From assembly GCA_022824605.1 (NCBI GenBank), contig JAJDZO010000296.1:1-21655 (forward strand): 21,655 bases of DNA, in the 5' to 3' direction. Under the pieces are notes generated by a model. The model worked only from the letters and a program-made list of their open reading frames with translations, did no database searches and was not told the DNA's origin. This stretch comes from Acidimicrobiia bacterium. Lineage in GTDB: Bacteria > Actinomycetota > Acidimicrobiia > Acidimicrobiales > Aldehydirespiratoraceae. Positions 8,317 through 14,094 of this stretch are shown piece by piece. Made by a program: the position numbers and the translations under genes. The number at the start of each line of letters is the position of its first letter. The stretch's first letter is position 1.

Positions 8317-9194
8317 GATCTGACCCCTGTTTCTTGCCGAACCCGTGGTTCTGGCCGGATCTCTGGTTCTGACTGGTCCTGTGGTTCTCGCCTCACGTTC
8401 GATTCTGGGCGCACGCTCGATTCTGGCCCCACGTTTGATTCTGGGCGCACGCTCGATTCTGGGCGCACGTCTGAGTCTCTACGAGGCTCTGATTCGAGAG
8501 CCGCGTGGGCGACCTGTGCGGCCTGCTGTTCGGCGTCCTTCTTGCTGCTGCCCCGACCGTTGCCTCTAGCGGTGCCGACATGCACCGTGGCCTCGAACCT
8601 CGGGTCGTGCGCCGGACCGCTGGCGGTCACCTCATAGACGGGCGGGGCCAATCCGAGGTGGGCGGCCAGTTCCTGCAGCCTCGTCTTGAAGTCGGCGTGG
8701 CCGGGAGCGCGCGAGGCAGCATCGATGCGCCCGCCCAGTAGCCGGCCCACGGCGTCGTCGGCTGCGCCGAGTCCGCCATCGAGATACACGGCCCCGATCA
8801 CCGCTTCCATGGCGTCGGCCAGGATCGAAGACTTGTCACGGCCACCGGACGCCTCCTCGCCCCGGCCCAGGCGCAGCACGTCTCCCAGGCCGATCGACCT
8901 GCCCACCTCAGCCAACGTGGCCGAGTTGACCAGCGAGGCACGGGTCTTGGCCAGATCGCCCTCGGACCAGTCGCCGAAACGGGCGTAGAGCCTCTGGGTG
9001 ACCACCAAGCCAAGAACCGCATCGCCGAGGAACTCCAACCGCTCGTTGGAGCTTGATCCGGCGTTCTCCGCGCACCAGGACCGATGGGTGCAGGCCAAGG
9101 TGAGCAACGCAGCGTCAGCGAAACGGTGGCCAAGACGGTCCATCACTTCGGCGGTGTCCGCCAAGGCGCTGCTGTCTGAGGATCGTCCAACCAT
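8313..9194 (-). CDS. rnc: Ribonuclease III with repetitive C-terminal tail
   Basis: Double-strand-specific endoribonuclease that processes rRNA precursors and structured mRNAs. Length 293 residues, about 50 longer than usual. The catalytic domain has the signature NERLEFLGDAVL (50-61) with Glu54 and Asp58, and the second acidic pair in DAMEAVIGAVYLDGG (Asp127, Glu130). A double-stranded-RNA-binding domain spans about 168-234 and ends SSKKDAEQQAAQVAHAAL. From about residue 243 the protein is a run of hexapeptides of VRPES(S/N) type, decaying toward the C-terminus. It lies 30 bp after acpP and overlaps the mutM-like gene by 4 bp. The start ATG at 9194 fits the family. Confidence 0.95.
   Translation of the reverse strand: MVGRSSDSSALADTAEVMDRLGHRFADAALLTLACTHRSWCAENAGSSSNERLEFLGDAVLGLVVTQRLYARFGDWSEGDLAKTRASLVNSATLAEVGRSIGLGDVLRLGRGEEASGGRDKSSILADAMEAVIGAVYLDGGLGAADDAVGRLLGGRIDAASRAPGHADFKTRLQELAAHLGLAPPVYEVTASGPAHDPRFEATVHVGTARGNGRGSSKKDAEQQAAQVAHAALESEPRRDSDVRPESSVRPESNVGPESSVRPESNVRREPQDQSEPEIRPEPRVRQETGVRS
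8316..8468 (-). repeat. rnc: 18-bp tandem repeats encoding the RNase III tail
   Basis: An in-frame 18-bp period, roughly TCGATTCTGGGCGCACGY as read on the plus strand. It is nearly exact for four units (about 8391-8468) and then degrades over roughly four more toward 8316. It encodes VRPESS, VRPESN, VGPESS, VRPESN, VRREPQ, DQSEPE, IRPEPR, VRQETG. The 18-bp unit keeps the frame whatever the copy number, so length polymorphism between strains is likely. Confidence 0.85.
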
Positions 9195-9224
9195 GCGCCG
9201 GATGCCGCTCGGCCTTGCGGGCCG

Positions 9225-9515
9225 TCAACCGAGCTTCGCTACGACGTAGTCGACGGCGTCTCGCACCGAGCGCAGATCCTCCAGATCCTCGTCCTCGATG
9301 CGGAAGCCGACCGCACGCTCGGCCAGTTCCTCCTCGATTGCCTCCACCAACTCGATCAGCGCGAGCGAGTCGGCGTCGAGGTCGTCGGCGAACGAGGCAC
9401 CCTCGGCGATGTCGGTGGGTTCGATCTCGAGGATGTCCGCAAGGCGGTCACGCACCAGCGCCAGAACCTCGTCACGACCGATGGGTGACTGCTCCACATG
9501 GGTCTCTGCCGGCAT
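9225..9515 (-). CDS. acpP: Acyl carrier protein
   Basis: Carrier of growing acyl chains in type II fatty acid synthesis, acting in the cytoplasm through a phosphopantetheine arm on Ser50 in DADSLALIEL (47-56). With this start it has 96 residues, slightly longer than the usual 75-85, with acidic helices as expected. The ATG at 9515 is preferred over the upstream in-frame ATG at 9557 because a strong GGAGGT (9520-9525) lies 4 nt before it. It lies between plsX and rnc, a common bacterial arrangement. PlsX uses acyl-ACP, and the CoaD product upstream in the cluster feeds the CoA needed for the arm. Confidence 0.93.
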   Translation of the reverse strand: MPAETHVEQSPIGRDEVLALVRDRLADILEIEPTDIAEGASFADDLDADSLALIELVEAIEEELAERAVGFRIEDEDLEDLRSVRDAVDYVVAKLG

Positions 9516-9519
9516 CGGC

Positions 9520-9525
9520 ACCTCC
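9520..9525 (-). promoter_or_regulatory. acpP: Ribosome binding site that sets the acpP start
   Basis: GGAGGT on the minus strand, 4 nt before the ATG at 9515. It is one of the few strong Shine-Dalgarno sequences in the window and argues against the longer reading from 9557. Confidence 0.7.
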
Positions 9526-9606
9526 GTGCATGGTCTCTCGTCGACGCGACCGACCACCCTACCGCCGAGGGCTCCAAGAGCGTCCGGGCTCCATGGCGTT
9601 GGAGGG

Positions 9607-10593
9607 CTACGAGCGGGCGGTGGCCGCTATGTGGTCGACCATGCCGGCGGCGACCATCTCGCGTGCCACCCTGATCGCGTTCATCACCGCAGCCGCGCTG
9701 CTGGCTCCGTGGGAGATCACGCACACGCCCCGCACCCCCAACAGCAGCGCTCCGCCGACGCCGTCGGGGTGAAGCTCCTGGGCCATCACGTCGAGGGCGG
9801 GTGCGAGCATGTCGCCGGCCTTGCGTGACGTGTCGTCGGTGTCGATCGCCACCAGCATCCGGCCGAACAAGGCCCGCAACGCCCCCTCGAGCGCCTTGAG
9901 CGTGACGTTGCCGGTGAAGCCGTCGGTGACGACCACATCGACATCGGGGGTCATGATGTCGCGGCCTTCGACGTTGCCGATCCACTCCGCTTCCACGTCG
10001 TCGGCCCAGCGGCCATTGGAGAGCAGGTCGAAGACTCCCTTGGTGAAGTCGTTGCCCTTGCCGGCCTCCTCGCCTATCGACAGCAGACCCACCCGGGGCC
10101 GCTCGATCCCGAATCGGTCTCGGGCGTAGACCGATCCCATGCGAGCGAACTGCACCAGCCATTCCGGTCGGCACTCCGCGTTGGCGCCCGAGTCGAGCAT
10201 GGTGGTGGGACTCGACCCCGGCGTGGGGATGGGCGTGGCGATGGCTGGGCGGGAGATGCCGCGGATGCGCCCCATGCGCAGCAGCGCGGAGCCCATGGCC
10301 GCACCGGTGTTGCCCGCCGACACCATCGCTGAGGCCCGACCGTCACGCACGGCCTCAGCCGCTCGCACCAGCGAAGAGTCCTTCATGGCGCGCACGCTCG
10401 ATCCGGGTTCGGCGTCCATGGGGATCACCTGCGACGCCTCGATCACCTCGAGGCCGCCGGTGTCGCCCATCGCCTCGGGCTGCCCCACCAGCACTACCGG
10501 GATTCCCAGTTCGTCGGAGGCGCGGCGGGCGCCGGCCACGACCTCGTCGGGAGCGCGGTCACCCCCCATGGCGTCTACGGCTACCGGTTCCAT
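9607..10593 (-). CDS. plsX: Phosphate acyltransferase PlsX
   Basis: Converts acyl-ACP and phosphate to acyl-phosphate, the acyl donor for PlsY in phospholipid synthesis. It is peripherally membrane-associated. Length 328 residues, normal for the family. Seen: DAMGGDRAP (7-15) at the N-terminus, SAGNTGA (92-98), and near the C-terminus TDGFTGNVTLK and LLLGVRGVCVISHG, all typical of PlsX. The ATG at 10593 has a GGAG 4 nt upstream. It is followed 91 bp later by acpP (start at 9515), which supplies its substrate carrier, and preceded by rpmF across a 215-bp gap. Confidence 0.96.
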   Translation of the reverse strand: MEPVAVDAMGGDRAPDEVVAGARRASDELGIPVVLVGQPEAMGDTGGLEVIEASQVIPMDAEPGSSVRAMKDSSLVRAAEAVRDGRASAMVSAGNTGAAMGSALLRMGRIRGISRPAIATPIPTPGSSPTTMLDSGANAECRPEWLVQFARMGSVYARDRFGIERPRVGLLSIGEEAGKGNDFTKGVFDLLSNGRWADDVEAEWIGNVEGRDIMTPDVDVVVTDGFTGNVTLKALEGALRALFGRMLVAIDTDDTSRKAGDMLAPALDVMAQELHPDGVGGALLLGVRGVCVISHGASSAAAVMNAIRVAREMVAAGMVDHIAATARS

Positions 10594-10808
10594 GGCTCCG
10601 TCCCGTACATGACGCTCATCTGTGCCGACCGTCCCGAAGACGGCGGCCGCAGAGTCGACGGTTCTGCCGCGCCATCTGGGGCGGTCCGCTTCATCCGGCT
10701 AACAGCCCCACGGCGCACGGTCATTCAGACCATTCACAAGCGACAAAGGTTCCATCGCCGCCCGTCGACACTCCGCGCTTGCCCGCGTGTGGTCGCCTGG
10801 GTGCGCGG
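10594..10808. other. Non-coding gap between rpmF and plsX
   Basis: No convincing gene or RNA is seen. The stretch includes a slightly AT-richer patch around 10720-10760. A TGGGGC/GCCCCA pair (about 10677-10712) could form a loose stem. It may hold the plsX promoter or an rpmF terminator, but no clear -35/-10 pair or U-tailed hairpin is visible. Confidence 0.4.
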
Positions 10809-10988
10809 CTATTCGACTTCGATGGCCTGCCGGTCGCGATACCACCCGCAGTGGCCGCACACCCGATGGGGCCGCTTGACGGCGCCGCAACGACTGCAGG
10901 CGCTGCGGCCACCCTGGCGGATCCTCCACGCGGAAGCCCGCCGGCTGCGCCCCTTGGCCTTCGAGGTCTTCTTCTTGGGAACAGCCAT
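10809..10988 (-). CDS. rpmF: 50S ribosomal protein L32
   Basis: Small zinc-binding ribosomal protein of the large subunit, 59 residues. It begins MAVPKKKTSKAKGRSRRA and carries a four-cysteine zinc site, CSRC (31-34) and CGHC (44-47), i.e. the zinc-dependent form of L32. The ATG at 10988 has AGGA 7 nt upstream. In most bacteria rpmF directly follows the DUF177 (yceD) gene. Here the two are separated by about 490 bp carrying a gene on the opposite strand, so rpmF probably has its own promoter in that interval. The sequence match is unmistakable despite the short length. Confidence 0.96.
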   Translation of the reverse strand: MAVPKKKTSKAKGRSRRASAWRIRQGGRSACSRCGAVKRPHRVCGHCGWYRDRQAIEVE

Positions 10989-11102
10989 GCGGAGATCCTG
11001 ATCTGCGGTAGCCGAGCAAGCGAACTGCGGCCGGGCAGCCTACCGCCCACCAGGGTGCGACACACTCCGCCGAGGCGATCCGCTCACGCTTCCCTCGCCT
11101 GC

Positions 11103-11145
11103 AACTTGGCACATGTGTGCCACCAAGTTGGCACAACTTGGCACA
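11103..11145 (+). promoter_or_regulatory. TTGGCACA operator-like cluster
   Basis: TTGGCACA occurs in direct orientation at 11106-11113, 11128-11135 and 11138-11145, and inverted as TGTGCCA at 11116-11122. The first and inverted copies form TGGCACA-TG-TGTGCCA. Longer pairing of AACTTGG with CCAAGTT (one-base offset) extends the symmetry. The cluster lies about 80 bp before the small plus-strand gene and about 115 bp before rpmF on the other strand, so it could serve either. It is too regular for chance and looks like a binding site for a dimeric regulator, identity unknown. Confidence 0.6.
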
Positions 11146-11191
11146 CATCCCCCGGCGCGAGCGTAGTAGAGAAGGGCCAGCCCGAAGCAGC

Positions 11192-11208
11192 ACAGCTTTA
11201 CGAGCTGT
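11192..11208 (+). promoter_or_regulatory. Leader hairpin before the small acidic gene
   Basis: ACAGCT-TTACG-AGCTGT: a perfect 6-bp stem with a 5-nt loop, ending 6 nt before the AGGAGG. It could modulate translation or be incidental. Confidence 0.3.
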
Positions 11209-11214
11209 CACCTC

Positions 11215-11220
11215 AGGAGG
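11215..11220 (+). promoter_or_regulatory. Ribosome binding site of the small acidic gene
   Basis: AGGAGG, 4 nt before GTG at 11225. It is a full consensus Shine-Dalgarno and the main reason to accept this short reading frame as a gene. Confidence 0.6.
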
Positions 11221-11224
11221 AGCA

Positions 11225-11419
11225 GTGGTTCTTGACGTCACAAAGGCTGACAAGTCGTCGGAAGATGACTCGTTTGCTTCAAGCCATCTCCTCGACATCG
11301 ACACTGACGCCATCGACAATGACGCCATCAACATTGACGCCATCGACGTGATTGAGTCATTCCTCCGTCATCCATCAAACGCCGCCAACCGAACAAACAC
11401 GCAGAATGCATGTGAATAG
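11225..11419 (+). CDS. Small acidic repeat-containing protein, unknown function
   Basis: A 64-residue protein with GTG start and strong AGGAGG. No family is recognised. It begins VVLDVTKADKSSEDD, has an Asp/Ile/Ala core made of five-residue repeats (DIDTD-AIDND-AINID-AIDVI), and ends in a neutral to basic Asn/Thr-rich tail with one Cys (RTNTQNACE). It has no signal peptide or membrane segment. By hand count about 60% of third codon positions are G/C, well below the neighbours, suggesting foreign origin or relaxed selection. It reads opposite to the flanking DUF177 and rpmF genes and interrupts a pairing usually kept together. The leader-plus-variable-tail look would suit a modified peptide precursor, but no maturation gene is in the window, so that is speculation. 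It could also be non-coding. Confidence 0.55.
   Translation: MVLDVTKADKSSEDDSFASSHLLDIDTDAIDNDAINIDAIDVIESFLRHPSNAANRTNTQNACE
11291..11350 (+). repeat. 15-bp tandem repeats inside the small acidic gene
   Basis: Four in-frame units of 15 bp, about GACGCCATCRACAWT: the first (11291-11305) is degenerate; the next three (11306-11320, 11321-11335, 11336-11350) are close copies. They encode the Asp/Ile-rich core and probably arose by slippage duplication. Confidence 0.8.
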
Positions 11420-11447
11420 GAGGCCGAGCGGATAGGCGAGCGAGCGG
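11417..11447 (+). repeat. Partial copy of the intergenic repeat, left end only (copy D)
   Basis: TAGGAGGCCGAGCGGATAGG followed by CGAGCGAGCG matches the left end of the copy at 13603-13746 (reverse complement) for about 30 bases. The first three bases are the TAG stop of the small acidic gene. Beyond 11447 the match fades, although CGGGACCTCGCCCCCGCGA (11461-11479) weakly resembles the repeat core. No right end is found. Confidence 0.6.
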
Positions 11448-11462
11448 GGCCATCACCGCTCG
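11441..11462. terminator. Hairpin between convergent genes
   Basis: CGAGCGG/CCGCTCG forms a 7-bp stem with an 8-nt loop, placed between the converging ends of the small acidic gene and the DUF177 gene. It lacks a U-run on either strand, so function as a bidirectional terminator is only possible. Confidence 0.3.
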
Positions 11463-11479
11463 GGACCTCGCCCCCGCGA

Positions 11480-11965
11480 TCAGCGGTCGATGCTGCGACC
11501 TTGAGTTGCCGCGGCGGGGCCGGTTGGGAAGCGCTCCGGTATGGGACCCGCACATTCCTCAGAGCACAGCGGGGCCAGCGGAAGCGCGAGCATCGCCACC
11601 TCGCGAGCCGCAGGAGCCAGGTCGATGCGTTGATCGTTGATCGGCCAGGTCTCGCCGTCGGTGGGCTCCCACTCGAACACTTCCCGCATCGACGCCTCCA
11701 GCGGTCCCTGCACCTCCTCCAGGCAGCGGCGGCACTCCGCGGTCCATGTGCCCTGCACCCGTCCGACAGCCAGGTATGCACCCCCGGACCGTTGCACCGT
11801 CGCTTCCAGAGCCACCACGCTGTCCACCACGGAGGCCCCATGCACGCCGGGGTCATCCAGACGACACGAACGCTCGACTTCGATGAGATCGACCGAACCC
11901 GCCTCCAGCCGTACGCAATCGACGATCAGCCGCTGAGTTGCCCGCTCAACCTCGGACTCGCTCAA
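11480..11965 (-). CDS. DUF177 (YceD) family protein
   Basis: Family linked to 50S subunit/23S rRNA maturation and normally encoded just before rpmF. Length 161 residues. The first cysteine pair is CRRC (78-81) and the second region reads LPLAPLCSEEC (128-138). Many homologues follow this with a CPxCG-type pair, but here the sequence runs into PIPERFPTGPAAATQ and ends, so that second knuckle is absent. The start is TTG at 11965, overlapping the upstream stop (TTGA). No ATG or GTG lies between it and the preceding in-frame stop, so the rare start is fairly certain. It ends next to the 490-bp break before rpmF. Confidence 0.85.
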   Translation of the reverse strand: MSESEVERATQRLIVDCVRLEAGSVDLIEVERSCRLDDPGVHGASVVDSVVALEATVQRSGGAYLAVGRVQGTWTAECRRCLEEVQGPLEASMREVFEWEPTDGETWPINDQRIDLAPAAREVAMLALPLAPLCSEECAGPIPERFPTGPAAATQGRSIDR

Positions 11966-12546
11966 CCCATGTCCTGGTCGAAGATGTCATCATCGAGTTC
12001 GGGCGGACCGGGAACCGGCTCAGGCCGCGGCAACCTGGTGTCCTGGAGCCGCTGACGTCCCGTCGACACCGCGGTGGCCGTCTTGTGAAGCATCGCCTCG
12101 AAGGCCGCTAGGCGCTGATCGCACCAGTCCTCGGTCTCGAGCTTCATCCGTCTGGCCCGTTCCTCCGCCTCGTCCACCGTCCGCCGCGCCCGCATCTCCG
12201 CGGCCTTGACCAACTCGCTGCGCTGCACCATCTGCTCGGCCCGAGCCCGAGCGGCCGCGATGATGTCCTCGCCCTCGCGTTGGGCTCGCATCCGGATGTC
12301 GTCGCGTTCTTTGAGCATCCACCGCGCCGCCCGCAGTTCCTCCGGCAGTGCTGCGAACGCCTTCTGCAGCATGGCCAGCAGTTCCTCGCCGTTGATCATC
12401 ACCGAGGTGGAGAACGGCATGGGCCGCGACCTCTCCACCACCCGGATGGCCTGGGTGAGCATCTGCTCAACGGCCAGGCGGCGGGCCTCAGCCGAACTCT
12501 CGATGCGGCCGGTTGCGGTCGCACCGATCGTGTCGCGTGGGTTCAT
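11962..12546 (-). CDS. DivIVA-like coiled-coil protein (SepIVA type)
   Basis: A 194-residue protein with a predicted long coiled coil (about 65-165) rich in Glu/Arg/Ala heptads, e.g. RAQREGEDIIAAARARAEQM, and a short hydrophobic pattern around 45-65. It ends in a Pro-rich then acidic tail (PPELDDDIFDQDMG). No signal peptide. Position just before DUF177 matches that of SepIVA, the DivIVA-domain septation protein of mycobacteria, so a role in cell division or envelope growth is likely by synteny rather than proven by motif. The start ATG at 12546 overlaps the coaD stop by 4 bp (ATGA). The longer upstream reading is rejected because it runs through coaD. Confidence 0.78.
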   Translation of the reverse strand: MNPRDTIGATATGRIESSAEARRLAVEQMLTQAIRVVERSRPMPFSTSVMINGEELLAMLQKAFAALPEELRAARWMLKERDDIRMRAQREGEDIIAAARARAEQMVQRSELVKAAEMRARRTVDEAEERARRMKLETEDWCDQRLAAFEAMLHKTATAVSTGRQRLQDTRLPRPEPVPGPPELDDDIFDQDMG

Positions 12547-13028
12547 CGTTCCGGCTCGAAACGTGCCGCCAGGCGGGTCTGCACCGGTTCGGGCACCATG
12601 GAGGAGACCTCCCCGCCGAGACGGACAACCTCGCGGATCAGCTTGGAGGCCACGAACGACCTCTTGCTGGCCGAGGGAATGAAGACCGTCTGCACCCCCG
12701 CCAGGGCGTGGTTCATCTGGGCCATCTGAAGCTCGTTCTCGAAGTCCGACACCGCTCGGAGTCCCTTGACGATGAAGTCGGCGCCGAGGTCTCGGGCCAG
12801 GTTGACCACCAGGTTGGAGAACATCGCCACCGAGACGTTGGGCAGGTGGGCGCAGCACTCCTTGATCATCTGCTCACGCTCGTCGAGGCTGAACAGACCG
12901 TCGCCCTTCTGGGGATTGCGCATGGCCGCCACCACCACCTCGTCGAAGAGCTGCGCGACGGTCTCGATGATCTCGAGATGGCCGTAGTGGATCGGGTCGA
13001 AGGATCCGGGGTACAGCACACGGGTCAC
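12543..13028 (-). CDS. coaD: Phosphopantetheine adenylyltransferase CoaD
   Basis: Fourth step of CoA synthesis: 4'-phosphopantetheine plus ATP gives dephospho-CoA. Length 161 residues, typical. Seen: GSFDPIHYGH (8-17) with the HxGH-type nucleotidyl-transfer motif, the KGLRAVSDFENELQMAQMN segment (88-106), and the SKLIREV region (128-134). The start is GTG at 13028, overlapping the rsmD stop by 4 bp (GTGA). The downstream overlap with the DivIVA-like gene makes rsmD-coaD-DivIVA-DUF177 a tightly coupled translational unit. The rsmD-coaD pairing is common in bacteria. Confidence 0.97.
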   Translation of the reverse strand: MTRVLYPGSFDPIHYGHLEIIETVAQLFDEVVVAAMRNPQKGDGLFSLDEREQMIKECCAHLPNVSVAMFSNLVVNLARDLGADFIVKGLRAVSDFENELQMAQMNHALAGVQTVFIPSASKRSFVASKLIREVVRLGGEVSSMVPEPVQTRLAARFEPER

Positions 13029-13591
13029 TTATCGACTCCAGCGAGGGTCGGGCCATCTCTGGCAGGCTGCGCGAACGTCACTACGGTACTCCCGTGGCGC
13101 CTGCGATGGTGGATGGCCAGCCCCGGCCCCACATCCACCGCTCGATCCGACTCGGCCACGACCAGATCCGCCGGCACCCGAGCAAGCAGCTCCGGCCAGT
13201 CATCGAAGTCGTAGGGGGGGTCCACGAGCGCCACATCGAAGCGTTGTGAGCGGTACGCCAGCCCGTCGAGCGCCGAGTCGACATCCATGACCGTCACGGT
13301 GGCCTGATCGGCCAGGCGGGTGTGATCCAGGTTGCGCCGCAACACATCGGCCACGGCCGAGTTGCGCTCCACGAACACCGCTTCGGCGGCGCCCCGGCTC
13401 AGTGCCTCGATCCCCAGGGCGCCCGTGCCGGCGAACAGGTCGAGCACACGGGCACCGTCGATGGCGCCGAGCGAATACAGCGAGTTGAACACGGCCTCAC
13501 GCACCCGGTTCGGGGTCGGGCGGGTGACCTCACCCGGAGGCGCCTCCAATCGGCGGCCCTTGGCCGTCCCGGCCACAACACGAACAGGCAT
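13025..13591 (-). CDS. rsmD: 16S rRNA (guanine(966)-N(2))-methyltransferase RsmD
   Basis: SAM-dependent methylation of G966 in 16S rRNA. Length 188 residues, normal. Seen: the SAM-binding motif VLDLFAGTGALGIEAL (49-64) and the catalytic DPPY (124-127). The N-terminal MPVRVVAGTAKGRRL and the RPTPNRVREAVFNSL stretch (24-38) are diagnostic. It is the first gene of the minus-strand cluster. A TANNNT box lies 9 nt before the ATG, contributed by the end of an intergenic repeat. The C-terminal residues after about 155 are less conserved in look but no frameshift is evident. Confidence 0.94.
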   Translation of the reverse strand: MPVRVVAGTAKGRRLEAPPGEVTRPTPNRVREAVFNSLYSLGAIDGARVLDLFAGTGALGIEALSRGAAEAVFVERNSAVADVLRRNLDHTRLADQATVTVMDVDSALDGLAYRSQRFDVALVDPPYDFDDWPELLARVPADLVVAESDRAVDVGPGLAIHHRRRHGSTVVTFAQPARDGPTLAGVDK

Positions 13592-13600
13592 ACCCCGATG

Positions 13601-13606
13601 ACCCTA
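13601..13606 (-). promoter_or_regulatory. Candidate -10 box for rsmD
   Basis: TAGGGT on the minus strand, 9 nt before the rsmD ATG. Four of its six bases belong to the end of the intergenic repeat copy A, so the element may supply the promoter of the rsmD-coaD operon. Confidence 0.35.
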
Positions 13607-13746
13607 GAGGGCGCGCAGATAAGCGCAGGCGTGTCGCGTCGGGGCGGGGCATTTCCCGCTCTTGTTCGCTGCGCTCACGGGCCGCTCGGGCCACGGCCTC
13701 GCCCGTATGGAGCGCGCTCGCTCGCCTATTCGCTCGGCCTCTTAGG
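13603..13746 (-). repeat. Intergenic inverted-repeat element, copy A (MITE-like)
   Basis: A 144-bp element between the divergent rsmD and DUF2277 genes. Ends read CCTAGAGGGCGCGC and, inward from the other side, CCTAAGAGGCCGAGCG, giving imperfect terminal inverted repeats. The core includes GTCGCGTCGGGGCGGGGC and TTGTTCGCTGCGCTCACGGG, shared with the copies at 16599-16755 and 19164-19257, which lie in the opposite orientation. ACC flanks both ends and could be a short target duplication. No transposase is present, so mobilisation in trans is inferred. Confidence 0.75.
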
Positions 13747-13806
13747 ACCCTCGGCCTCCTGCCGGGCAGTGCAGCGGTCGCGCTGATGGTGGTTGGGGTG
13801 GCGGCG

Positions 13807-13812
13807 TAGAGT
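13807..13812 (+). promoter_or_regulatory. Candidate -10 box for the DUF2277 gene (leaderless type)
   Basis: TAGAGT, 7 nt before the ATG at 13820. A start of transcription at the ATG itself is expected with this spacing. No good -35 is seen. Confidence 0.4.
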
Positions 13813-13819
13813 CGATGCC

Positions 13820-14086
13820 ATGTGCCGCAACATCACGACCCTGAGGGGCCTGGCCCCTCCTGCCACCACCCCGGAGATCGAGGCCGCGGCCCGGCAGTAT
13901 GTCCGCAAAGTCAGCGGGGTGCAGAAGACGTCGGTCGCGACCGAGGCCGCTTTCGAGCGGGCCGTGGCCATCGTCGCCGACGCCACCACCGACCTGTTGG
14001 CCGCCCTGCCGCCCCGCCGGACCCCGCCGAGCACCGATCCTCCGTTGCGGCGTCTGACTGCTGTCGCAGCCCGCAGTTCGGGTTGA
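13820..14086 (+). CDS. DUF2277 family protein
   Basis: A small 88-residue protein. It begins MCRNITTLRGLAPPATTPEI and continues with AARQYVRKVSGVQKTS, the recognisable core of the DUF2277 family, whose function is unknown to me. The C-terminus is a Pro/Arg-rich, low-complexity tail. ATG at 13820 is chosen over the upstream in-frame ATG at 13793 because the family starts with MCRNI and a TANNNT box sits 7 nt before it. It is followed 8 bp later by the PCMT-like gene, so the two are probably co-transcribed. Confidence 0.85.
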   Translation: MCRNITTLRGLAPPATTPEIEAAARQYVRKVSGVQKTSVATEAAFERAVAIVADATTDLLAALPPRRTPPSTDPPLRRLTAVAARSSG

Positions 14087-14094
14087 GGTCGGCG

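Noticed and set aside
9196..9216. AGGCCGAGCG on the minus strand just before rnc, resembling the left end of the intergenic repeat.
   Set aside because: Only about 10-12 bases match, with no core or opposite end nearby; in GC-rich sequence this may be chance.
11103..11145. Sigma-54 promoter suggested by the TTGGCAC words.
   Set aside because: The required TTGC element at the correct distance is missing, and sigma-54 is not typical of actinobacteria; the multi-copy arrangement fits an operator better.
10699..11343. A 214-codon minus-strand frame across the DUF177-rpmF gap.
   Set aside because: It overlaps the certain rpmF gene in another frame, and its N-terminus (MASMLMASLSMASVSM) is just the reverse reading of the 15-bp tandem repeats.
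12547..12858. A longer N-terminus for the DivIVA-like protein.
   Set aside because: The extension runs entirely through coaD in another frame; the ATGA overlap at 12543-12546 gives a natural start.
13603..13746. A conserved peptide (SRRGGxFPAxVRCAHGP) can be read from all three full repeat copies in the same repeat strand.
   Set aside because: The copies are nearly identical with few indels, so any open frame would be shared. Start codons lie in unrelated flanking sequence, no ribosome site precedes them, and the frames end at arbitrary points outside the element.
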